Origin: Pseudomonas nunensis
Lineage (GTDB): Bacteria > Pseudomonadota > Gammaproteobacteria > Pseudomonadales > Pseudomonadaceae
Direction: 5' to 3'
DNA length: 64,000 nt
Assembly (NCBI RefSeq): GCF_024296925.1
Contig: NZ_CP101125.1
Coordinates: forward strand, 2,668,501 to 2,732,500
A program made the position numbers and the translations under genes. Under the pieces are notes generated by a model that saw only the letters and a list, made by a program, of their open reading frames with translations, had not been told where the DNA came from and did no database searches. This document shows positions 34,081 to 41,619 of this stretch, one piece after another (the first letter of the stretch is position 1; every line of letters begins with the position of its first letter).

Positions 34081-35094
34081 ATGGCGATCCAGTTCAACCG
34101 GGAAGGCTTCATCAATTCCTTGCAACAATCCGTTCAAATCGTCGACGACGCCCAGCAGTTTGGCCAAGAGCTGGCAACGCGGATTGACCGCATCTATTTC
34201 GTCAGCTGCGGCGCTCCCAACCGCATCATGCTCGGCCTGCAGTACTGGCTTGAGCGCTACAGCCATTCACTGGAGGTGCGCCGTTACTTCCCGGCCGATT
34301 TCATGGACATCGACCCGCCGCGCCTGGATGAGCGCACCCTGGTCGTGCTCGCATCCAAATCCGGAACGACGCAGGAAACCATCGCCGCTGCACGCTTCCT
34401 GCAAGACAAACCCTGCCTCACGGTGGGCGTGACACAGACCGCCGAGTTGCCGCTGGCCCAAGCCGTTCAACATTGCTTCCTGCTGGGCCGCACGGACGAG
34501 GCGTACTTCGGCTGCTTCATGATCCTTCAGGCGTTGATCGGCGGTATTTTGGCCAAACGCGAAGGCTGGCCGCTGTTGGATAAGCTCACTCGCTCACTCA
34601 AAGCGCTGCCGCAAGCGCTGGCCGATGCGGCGATCAACAACGACCAACGAGCGACCGAAGAGGCGCGGCTCTATAAAGATGATCGCGTCATGTACTTCCT
34701 CGCGTCGGGTCCGATGTTCACCACCGCCTATGTATTTGGCGTGTGCGTGGTGATGGAAAGCCAATGGCTGCACTGCCTGCCGGTGGAGGCCGCGGAGTTT
34801 TTCCATGGTCCGTTCGAAGCCATCGATGCCTCCACCCCGCTGCTTCTGCTGGTCGGCGAAGACCCGAGCCGAGCGCAGATGGAACGGGTCGTGAACTTCT
34901 GCCAGCGCTACACCGAACGAGTCATGGTCTACGACTCCAAAGATTTTCCAATGGAAGGGATCGACCCGGAAATCCGCGCGATGGTCGCGCCCTACATCGT
35001 CGGCATCGCCGCTGAACGCATCGCGGCTCATCTGGCGGTCTGGCATCAACAACCGCTGACGACTCGCCGCTACATGTGGAAAACGGAGTATTGA
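34081..35094 (+). CDS. SIS-domain deglycase, FrlB-like
   Basis: A 337-residue protein with two SIS (sugar isomerase) domains. The first has 'RIYFVSCGAPNRIM' and 'LVVLASKSGTTQETIAAAR', a sugar-phosphate-binding loop. The second has 'EFFHGPFEAIDASTPLLLLVGEDPSR', whose His/Glu are typical of FrlB. FrlB splits fructosamine 6-phosphates (Amadori products) into glucose 6-phosphate and an amino acid; MocD/AgaE are related opine enzymes. The ATG is 8 bases after AGGAG. It is followed after two bases by the kinase gene. The exact amino-acid moiety cannot be told. Confidence 0.87.
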   Translation: MAIQFNREGFINSLQQSVQIVDDAQQFGQELATRIDRIYFVSCGAPNRIMLGLQYWLERYSHSLEVRRYFPADFMDIDPPRLDERTLVVLASKSGTTQETIAAARFLQDKPCLTVGVTQTAELPLAQAVQHCFLLGRTDEAYFGCFMILQALIGGILAKREGWPLLDKLTRSLKALPQALADAAINNDQRATEEARLYKDDRVMYFLASGPMFTTAYVFGVCVVMESQWLHCLPVEAAEFFHGPFEAIDASTPLLLLVGEDPSRAQMERVVNFCQRYTERVMVYDSKDFPMEGIDPEIRAMVAPYIVGIAAERIAAHLAVWHQQPLTTRRYMWKTEY

Positions 35095-35096
35095 GC

Positions 35097-35951
35097 ATGG
35101 CCAGCCTGATCGCGGTCGGCGACAACACGACGGATGTGTACCTGGACCGGAACATCGAATACCCGGGCGGGAATGCGCTCAACGTTGCGGTATTCGCCTC
35201 CCGGCTGGGCACTCGTAGCGCCTACCTGGGCTGCGTGGGCGATGACCGCTATGGCCAGCGCCTGCTCGATTGCCTGCAACAAGAAGACGTCGATGCATCC
35301 CGTTGCCGAACGCTGCCGGGCGCCAATGGTTGGGCGTGTGTCGACAACATCGACGGCGAGCGCGTGTTTCTCGGCAGCGACCCTGGTGTTTGCCGTCAAC
35401 TACGACTCAACGCCGAGGATTTGGCCTACATCTCGACGTTCCCGCTGGCGCACAGCAGCCTCTACAGCGGCCTCGAAAACCAACTGGCGCAGATTCGTCA
35501 CGCCAGCGGCTGCCTGTCCTTCGACTTCTCGGACAACTGGGTCGAATTCGATTGGCCGGCCCTGATCAAGCATGTCGATATCGCCTTTTTCTCGGCGGCG
35601 GACCTGTCTTCGCGAGAAGCCTATGAACTGGCGCACTCGATGCGGGCTCTGGGCCCCTCGATTGTGGTCATCACTCGCGGTGCACTAGGCGCCCTCGCGG
35701 TCGATGTCCACGGCGTCCATGAACAGCCCAGCCTGCCCTGCACGGTTGTCGACAGCATGGGCGCCGGTGACGGCTTCATTGCCGCATTTCTGCTGGCATG
35801 GCAAGCCCGGCACAGCCTCGCCGACTGCCTATTACGCGGCGTCGATTATGCCGGCCAGGTGTGTGGCTGGTCGGGTGGTTTCGGCCATGGGCAAGCCCTG
35901 GACGCCGAACGTTCCGAGCATCTGAAACAAGCCTTGAACATTCGAGGCTGA
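35097..35951 (+). CDS. PfkB-family sugar kinase, FrlD-like
   Basis: A 284-residue ribokinase-fold enzyme. The N-terminal 'GGNALNVAVFASRLG' is the substrate-side glycine motif and the C-terminal 'DSMGAGDGFIAAFL' carries the catalytic Asp. The length and the start 'GDNTTDVYLDRNIEYPGGNALNVAV' resemble fructoselysine 6-kinase FrlD. It should phosphorylate the imported Amadori compound to give the substrate of the SIS enzyme encoded just upstream. The start was placed at 35097, two bases after the previous stop. Confidence 0.88.
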   Translation: MASLIAVGDNTTDVYLDRNIEYPGGNALNVAVFASRLGTRSAYLGCVGDDRYGQRLLDCLQQEDVDASRCRTLPGANGWACVDNIDGERVFLGSDPGVCRQLRLNAEDLAYISTFPLAHSSLYSGLENQLAQIRHASGCLSFDFSDNWVEFDWPALIKHVDIAFFSAADLSSREAYELAHSMRALGPSIVVITRGALGALAVDVHGVHEQPSLPCTVVDSMGAGDGFIAAFLLAWQARHSLADCLLRGVDYAGQVCGWSGGFGHGQALDAERSEHLKQALNIRG

Positions 35952-36011
35952 TCCGTGCTGCCTCGGCCAATCCCGGGGCGGCTCAACCAACCTGTCGTGG
36001 ATACCCTGTCG

Positions 36012-36782
36012 ATGAAAAAATATCTGATCGGTTTGATGCTCGTGACCAGCCCGCTGATGAGCTGGGGCGCCAGCGAAGAGTTGCGCTTCGGGGTCGACCC
36101 CACCTATCCACCGTTTGAGTCCAAGCGGCCAGACGGCTCGCTGACAGGTTTCGATATCGAGTTGGGTGAAAGCCTGTGCACCGAGTTGAAACGTCGTTGC
36201 GTCTGGGTTGAAAACGCCTTCGACGGAATGGTCTCAGCCCTTAAAGGCAAAAAATTCGACGGCATCCTGTCTGCCTTGTCGATCACCGAAGAACGCAAAA
36301 CCGAAATCGCCTTTTCCAATACGCTGTATGACACCCCGGCTCGTCTGGTGGCACCTGAGGGCAGCGCCTTGCAACCGACCGCCGAATCCTTGCGCGGCAA
36401 GCGTATCGGCGTGCAGCAAGGCAGCGTTTTCGAGGTCTATGCCAAGCGGATGTGGGGTTTGAAAGGCGTGGAAGTGGTGCCGTATCAAAGCAGTGATTTG
36501 ACCTACTCGGACTTGATCAACGGCCGGCTCGATGCGGCATTCGATGACGCCATCGCGGTCTCCGAAGGCCTGCTCAAGAAGCCGATGGGCAAAGGCTTCA
36601 GCTATGCCGGCGAGGTGGTTAAATCCCCTGAAATCTTCGGGCCGGGAACCGGGATCGGCTTGCGCAAAAGCGATACCGAGCTGGCTGGGGACATCAATCA
36701 GGCGCTCGAGCGAATCCACCAGAACGGCACCTACGAACGCATCGCCAAAAAGTACTTCGACTTCGACATCTCGCCTAAATAA
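36012..36782 (+). CDS. ABC substrate-binding protein for the Amadori set
   Basis: A 256-residue SBP_bac_3 protein with a signal peptide ending near 'SWGA' and 'LRFGVDPTYPPFESKRPDGS' at the mature N-terminus. The C-terminus 'YERIAKKYFDFDIS' is nearly the same as in the binding protein at 27.8 kb. Related proteins bind basic amino acids, opines and fructosyl amino acids (SocA-type). The ATG at 36012 begins the signal peptide; a frame open from 35955 has no better start. Its neighbours make import of an Amadori compound the likely role. Confidence 0.88.
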   Translation: MKKYLIGLMLVTSPLMSWGASEELRFGVDPTYPPFESKRPDGSLTGFDIELGESLCTELKRRCVWVENAFDGMVSALKGKKFDGILSALSITEERKTEIAFSNTLYDTPARLVAPEGSALQPTAESLRGKRIGVQQGSVFEVYAKRMWGLKGVEVVPYQSSDLTYSDLINGRLDAAFDDAIAVSEGLLKKPMGKGFSYAGEVVKSPEIFGPGTGIGLRKSDTELAGDINQALERIHQNGTYERIAKKYFDFDISPK

Positions 36783-36806
36783 ACCACCATCGCGGAGCCT
36801 GGAACC

Positions 36807-37496
36807 ATGTTTCTTGAGGGATACGGCCATCTTATTTTTCAGGGCGCGTGGTTGACGGTGCAGGTGGCCACCTGGGCTGCCTGCGTGGCTATCGCGCTTG
36901 GCCTGCTCGGGGCCTTGGCGAAACTCTCGCCACTGGCGCCGCTCAGGCTGATCGCAACGGTCTATACCACGCTGGTGCGCAGCGTCCCGGATCTGGTCTT
37001 GATGCTGCTCATTTACTACAGCGCACAAATCGGGCTGAACCAGGTGGCGGAAGCGTTCGGCCAGGAATCGTTGCAGTTGAACCCTTACGGCACCGCGATC
37101 GGTACGCTGGGATTCATCTACGGCGCCTACTGCACCGAGACCTTTCGCGGGGCCTTCCAGGCCATCCCGTTCGGGCAACTGGAAGCGGCTCGCGCCTACG
37201 GCATGAGCCACTGGCAAGTGCTGCGACGTATCCGCTTCCCGCAGATGATGCGATTCGCATTGCCCGGCATCGGCAACATCTGGCAAGTACTGTTGAAAAG
37301 TGCCGGCCTGATCTCGCTGCTGGGTCTCAACGACATGGTGCAGGTCGCCAAACAGGCGGGCAACGCGACCTCAAGGCAGATGTTTTTCTACCTGGTGATT
37401 GCCGCGATATTTTTCGCCTTTGCGATCCTTTCAAGCCTGGCGCTCAAACAGCTTGAGCGGCGCTACAGCGTCGAGCCGCAGCGGAGAGCGTCATGA
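36807..37496 (+). CDS. ABC permease, HisQ/ArtQ type
   Basis: A 229-residue inner-membrane permease of the polar amino-acid family with about five helices. The BPD_transp_1 loop that contacts the ATPase is seen as 'EAARAYGMSHWQVLRRIRFP' near residue 130. It starts 24 bases after the binding-protein gene and overlaps the second permease by four bases. The ATPase subunit is not encoded here. Confidence 0.92.
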   Translation: MFLEGYGHLIFQGAWLTVQVATWAACVAIALGLLGALAKLSPLAPLRLIATVYTTLVRSVPDLVLMLLIYYSAQIGLNQVAEAFGQESLQLNPYGTAIGTLGFIYGAYCTETFRGAFQAIPFGQLEAARAYGMSHWQVLRRIRFPQMMRFALPGIGNIWQVLLKSAGLISLLGLNDMVQVAKQAGNATSRQMFFYLVIAAIFFAFAILSSLALKQLERRYSVEPQRRAS

Positions 37497-38194
37497 TCGA
37501 GATACTGAAAGAGTTCGGGCCAAATTTCCTGTGGTCCGACGGCTACCGCTGGAGTGGTCTGTCCATCACGTTATGGCTGTTGGTGACGTCAGCCGTCATC
37601 GGTCTGTGTGCGGCGATACCGCTGGCACTGATTCGCACCTATGGCAGTCCATGGCTCGCACTGCCCATTCGGCTCTACACCCTGGTGTTTCGCGGCACAC
37701 CGTTGTTCGTGCAGCTGCTGATCATCTACAGCGGCCTGGCCAGTTTGAGCTTCATCCGAGAGTCATCGAGCCTGTGGTGGTTCTTTCGTGACGGCATGCA
37801 CTGCGTGATTCTCGCGCTGGCCTTGAATACGTGCGCTTACACCATCGAAATTCTTGCCGGCATACTGCGCACGACCCCACGCGGCGAGATCGAGGCGGCG
37901 CTGGCTTTGGGCATGACTCGCAGCCAACTGTTCATCCACGTGCTGATACCAAGCATGCTGCGCCGCGCACTCCCCGCTTACAGCAACGAAGTAATTTTTG
38001 TCCTGCACGCCACCGCCATCGCCTTCACCGCAACCGTGCCCGACATCCTGAAAATAGCAGCCGATGTTAATGCGGCGACCTTCAAAACCTTTCAGGCGTA
38101 TGGGATTGCCGCTCTGCTCTACATGTTGGTGGCGTGTGCGCTGGTGGGCATATTCCGATTGGCTGAGCGCCGTTTGCTGACCTATCAGCGATGA
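37493..38194 (+). CDS. ABC permease, HisM/ArtM type
   Basis: A 233-residue permease and partner of the gene before it. The conserved loop is 'EIEAALALGMTRSQLFIHVLIP'. The overlap ATGATCG...TGA shows translational coupling. It is the last gene of the set, and no ATP-binding subunit follows before the aldo/keto reductase. The transporter therefore probably uses an ATPase encoded elsewhere, as sharing of HisP-like ATPases is known. Confidence 0.92.
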   Translation: MIEILKEFGPNFLWSDGYRWSGLSITLWLLVTSAVIGLCAAIPLALIRTYGSPWLALPIRLYTLVFRGTPLFVQLLIIYSGLASLSFIRESSSLWWFFRDGMHCVILALALNTCAYTIEILAGILRTTPRGEIEAALALGMTRSQLFIHVLIPSMLRRALPAYSNEVIFVLHATAIAFTATVPDILKIAADVNAATFKTFQAYGIAALLYMLVACALVGIFRLAERRLLTYQR

Positions 38195-38236
38195 AACAGG
38201 CCAGCAGGTTAATGGCGCGGGCGGCGCTGAATAAAC

Positions 38237-39100
38237 CTACGCCATGTCTTCCAGCTCTGCCAAAAGGTCAGGTGCAATCACCAAATCACTCGCCTTCAGA
38301 TTTTCCTCCAGGTGCTTGACCGAGGAGGTGCCGGGAATCAGCAAGATGTTGGGCGCACGCTGTAGCAACCAGGCCAATGCCACCTGGTTGGGCGAAGTGC
38401 CCAGGCGCGTCGCAACACTGGTCAGCGTTTGCGACTGCAGCGGTGTGAAGCCGCCCAGCGGGAAGAACGGCACATAGGCTATTCCTTGAGCGCCAAGCTC
38501 GCTGATCAGCAACTCGTCATTGCGGTGGGACAGGTTGTAATGATTCTGCACGCAGACAATATCGGCTATCCCCTGCGCCTGCCTGACTTGCGTGGCGGTG
38601 ACATTGCTGACGCCGAGGTGGCGGATGAGGCCCTGACGCTGGAGTTCTGCCAGGGCAGTGAACTGTTCTTCAATGGACTCGTCGCCAGGCGAGTGCAAAT
38701 TGCCCCAGGCACGGTAATTCACCACTTCCATGACATCGAGCCCCAGATTACGCAGGTTGTCATGCACTGCCTGGACCAGTTCAGCCGGGGTTTGCGCCGG
38801 GTTCCAGGAGCCATCGGTTCCCCGCTGTGCGCCCATTTTGGTCACGATCACCAAGTCATCTGCGTAGGGATGCAAGGCTTCCCGAATCAGTTTGTTGGTG
38901 ACGTGCGGGCCGTAGAAGTCGGAGGTATCAATGTGGTTCACCCCCGCCGCGATCGCTGCGCGTAAAACGGAAATCGCCGCCTCGGGGTCTTTGGGAGGTC
39001 CGAACACGCCCGGACCGGCTAGCTGCATGGCGCCGTAGCCCATTCGGTTTACGGTCCGGTCGCCCAGTGAAAAAGTACCGGCCTGGATTGCTTGGCTCAT
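38237..39100 (-). CDS. Aldo/keto reductase
   Basis: A 287-residue AKR with a TIM-barrel fold. The catalytic Asp/Tyr are in 'HIDTSDFYGPHVTNKLI' and the Lys in 'LVIVTKMGAQRG'; 'RHLGVSNVTATQV' is the cofactor side. It starts MSQAIQAGTFSLGD and resembles YdbC-like oxidoreductases of pyridoxal or aldehyde type. The start at 39100 is chosen by family length. A divergent LysR gene begins 99 bp away and is its likely regulator. Confidence 0.9.
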   Translation of the reverse strand: MSQAIQAGTFSLGDRTVNRMGYGAMQLAGPGVFGPPKDPEAAISVLRAAIAAGVNHIDTSDFYGPHVTNKLIREALHPYADDLVIVTKMGAQRGTDGSWNPAQTPAELVQAVHDNLRNLGLDVMEVVNYRAWGNLHSPGDESIEEQFTALAELQRQGLIRHLGVSNVTATQVRQAQGIADIVCVQNHYNLSHRNDELLISELGAQGIAYVPFFPLGGFTPLQSQTLTSVATRLGTSPNQVALAWLLQRAPNILLIPGTSSVKHLEENLKASDLVIAPDLLAELEDMA

Positions 39101-39199
39101 TTCGTGTGCGTCCTTCAATGTATGTGGGGGCACTATAGGCATTGACGACTGCACTGATAATCCGCTGCAATCTGCACGGGCCGTACGGGTGAGCGAACA

Positions 39200-40108
39200 A
39201 TGGCGACTGATATTCAAGACTTGTTGGCCTTCGTGGCCGTGGTGAAGGCGGGTGGATTTCGCGAGGGTTCACGCTCAAGCGGCCGATCGGCTTCAAGCCT
39301 CAGCGATGCCGTGCGGCGGATTGAAGCGGGCCTGGGTGTGCGCCTGCTTAACCGGACGACCCGCAGCGTAGTGCCGACCGAGGCCGGAGCGCGGTTGATG
39401 GAGCGTATTGTTCCTGCACTGGGCGAAGTCGAGTCGGCACTGGATGTGGTCAACGACTTCCGCGACCGTCCTTCCGGCACACTGAGGCTCAACGTTCCCG
39501 TGAGCGCGGCGCGCCTGGTGTTGCCGAAAATCATCACGCCTTTTTTGCAAACCTATCCTGATATCTGTGTCGAGGTCGTTACCGAAGAGAGCTTCGTCGA
39601 CATGCTCGCGGCCGGGTGTGATGCCGGCATTCGCTACGACGACCGCCTGGAGCAGGACATGATTGCCGTCCCAATCGGCCCACGATTTCAGCGCTTCGCC
39701 ACGGCGGCATCACCGTCCTACCTGAATGCCAGAGGGCGCCCCGAGCACCCACGAGACCTGCTCGCTCATGCCTGCCTGCTCGGCAAGTTCCCCAGTGGCG
39801 CCGTGCCGCTCTGGGAGTATGAACGTGACGGCGAAGTTGTCCGCATCGACCCGACAGGCCCATTGATCGTGCGGATTGGAGGGGCGATGGACCTGGCCGT
39901 ACAGTCCGCTATTGATGGCTTGGGAATTGTTCATCTGTTCGAGGACTGGTTGCAACCTCACCTGGAAAGCGGTGTGCTTGAACGGGTGCTCGAGCCCTGG
40001 TGGCAGCGCTTTACCGGGCCGTATCTCTATTATCCCGGACGCCGATACCTGCCCTCTCCGCTAAGAGCATTTGTGGACTTTATTCATTCAGAACCTTGGG
40101 CTGACTGA
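39200..40108 (+). CDS. LysR regulator, AKR-linked
   Basis: A 302-residue LysR protein with the DNA-binding helix around 'GGFREGSRSSGRSASSLSD' and the CrgA-like effector domain ('GTLRLNVPVSAARLVLPKI'). Pairs of such regulators with divergent aldo/keto reductase or oxidoreductase genes are frequent. It lies before mexE but is not MexT; the MexT sequence is at 16177. Confidence 0.87.
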   Translation: MATDIQDLLAFVAVVKAGGFREGSRSSGRSASSLSDAVRRIEAGLGVRLLNRTTRSVVPTEAGARLMERIVPALGEVESALDVVNDFRDRPSGTLRLNVPVSAARLVLPKIITPFLQTYPDICVEVVTEESFVDMLAAGCDAGIRYDDRLEQDMIAVPIGPRFQRFATAASPSYLNARGRPEHPRDLLAHACLLGKFPSGAVPLWEYERDGEVVRIDPTGPLIVRIGGAMDLAVQSAIDGLGIVHLFEDWLQPHLESGVLERVLEPWWQRFTGPYLYYPGRRYLPSPLRAFVDFIHSEPWAD

Positions 40109-40192
40109 CACGATAGAAAACAGGCACGCCGCCTGCCAGCGAGCACCAGGCGCTTATCGAGACCTTTGCACATCCCGCAACACAGATTTGTC

Positions 40193-40278
40193 ATCAATCC
40201 GATTGATAGCCCCCTAACTAAAGGTGCATGCTAGAGGGCTCGCTCGATGCTTATATCATTCCGAATGATAGTTACCTT
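40193..40278 (+). promoter_or_regulatory. Two nod-box-like MexT sites upstream of mexE
   Basis: Two perfect 6-3-6 palindromes, ATCAATCCGATTGAT at 40193-40207 and ATCATTCCGAATGAT at 40255-40269, both of the LysR form ATC-N9-GAT, start 62 bp apart. The second continues AGTTACCTT, giving ATCA-N5-xxxGAT-N4-AC(C/T), close to the MexT consensus described for P. aeruginosa (ATCA-N5-GTCGAT-N4-ACYAT). They lie 85-161 bp before the mexE start. Confidence 0.72.
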
Positions 40279-40353
40279 TGCCTCATTCGATTCGTGCGAT
40301 ACAGCCCTGCCGAGCATCATCCGTCCATTCTCAATACATTGGCGGATGCATCC

Positions 40354-41607
40354 ATGGAACAGTCACTTAAACATTTGCGCTTCCCGTTGGCCTTGTTGGC
40401 CGTTCTGGTGATGAGCGCTTGCGGCAAGGCTCCTGAGACCGCCGCCACCATGCCGGCGGCCAAGGTCAGCGTGGCGAAGGTGTTGGAGCAACCTGTCAAC
40501 GAGTGGGACGAATTCACCGGGCGCCTCGAAGCGCCAGAAACCGTAGAAATTCGTCCACGGGTCTCCGGTCAGATCGATGAAGTTGCTTTCACTGAAGGCG
40601 CATTGGTCAAGAAAGGCGACGTGCTGTTCCAGATTGACCCCCGCCCATTCCAGGCTGAAGTCCGCCGCCTTGAAGCACTGGTCGCCCAGTCCCGCGCCAA
40701 CGCCACCCGCAGCGAAAACGAAGCCCAGCGCGGTGAACGCCTGCGCACCAGCAACGCGATCTCAGCCGAACTGGCCGATTCGCGCACCAGCGCTTCGCAA
40801 GAAGCCCGCGCAGCAGTTGGCGCCCTCCAGGCTCAACTGGACCTGGCCAAACTGAACCTGAGCTTTACCCGCGTCACTTCCCCAATCAGCGGTCGCGTCA
40901 GCCGTGCGGAAATCACCGCCGGTAACCTGGTGACCGCCGATACCACCGCACTCACCAGCGTCGTGTCCACCGACAAGGTCTACGCCTACTTCGACGCTGA
41001 CGAGCGTGTGTTCCTCAAATACACCCAGCTCGCTCGCCAGGGCAAACGCGGCGCCACTACCCCGGTTTATCTCGGTCTGTCCAACGAAGACGGCAACCCG
41101 CACCAGGGCGTGATGAACTTCGTCGACAACCAGGTCAACCCGAAGACCGGCACCATCCGCGGTCGCGCTGTGTTTGATAACACCGACGGGCAATACACGC
41201 CTGGTCTGTACGCTCGCCTGAAACTGGTCGGCAGCGGCACCTACTCCGCCGTGTTGATCAATGACGAAGCGGTCGGCACCGACCTCGGCAAGAAGTTCGT
41301 ACTGGTGATGGATGCGGACAACAAGACTGTGTACCGCTCGGTCGAGCTGGGTCCGAAGATCGAAGGCTTGCGCATCGTACGTAGCGGCCTGAACAAGGAC
41401 GACACCGTGATCGTCAAGGGTCTGCAACGGGTTCGTCCTGGTTCGCCAGTCACGCCTGAAGTGATCCCGATGGCCACCAAGGAAACCCTCGCCGCTCTGG
41501 CTCAACAACGACAAGCGCTGGAAGCCAGCAACCTGCCTCAAGTCGCACCTGCCAAGGTCGCGCCGGGTGCGGTTGTGAAACTGGCTGCTACGACCCCACG
41601 CGGTTAA
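40354..41607 (+). CDS. mexE: MexE, RND efflux periplasmic adaptor
   Basis: A 417-residue membrane-fusion protein. A lipoprotein signal (LALLAVLVMSAC) is followed by the barrel/lipoyl segments 'WDEFTGRLEAPETVEIRPRV' and 'EGALVKKGDVLFQIDPRPF', then the coiled-coil hairpin. The sequence agrees closely with P. aeruginosa MexE. It connects the inner-membrane pump MexF to OprN. The start at 40354 follows GGCGGA at 8 bases. The operon mexE-mexF-oprN exports chloramphenicol, fluoroquinolones, trimethoprim and quinolone-signal precursors in P. aeruginosa. Confidence 0.95.
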   Translation: MEQSLKHLRFPLALLAVLVMSACGKAPETAATMPAAKVSVAKVLEQPVNEWDEFTGRLEAPETVEIRPRVSGQIDEVAFTEGALVKKGDVLFQIDPRPFQAEVRRLEALVAQSRANATRSENEAQRGERLRTSNAISAELADSRTSASQEARAAVGALQAQLDLAKLNLSFTRVTSPISGRVSRAEITAGNLVTADTTALTSVVSTDKVYAYFDADERVFLKYTQLARQGKRGATTPVYLGLSNEDGNPHQGVMNFVDNQVNPKTGTIRGRAVFDNTDGQYTPGLYARLKLVGSGTYSAVLINDEAVGTDLGKKFVLVMDADNKTVYRSVELGPKIEGLRIVRSGLNKDDTVIVKGLQRVRPGSPVTPEVIPMATKETLAALAQQRQALEASNLPQVAPAKVAPGAVVKLAATTPRG

Positions 41608-41619
41608 GGGATCTCTACG

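Noticed and set aside
39200..40108. LysR gene before mexE as MexT
   Set aside because: Position suggested it, but its sequence is CrgA-like while the gene at 16177 matches MexT nearly throughout.
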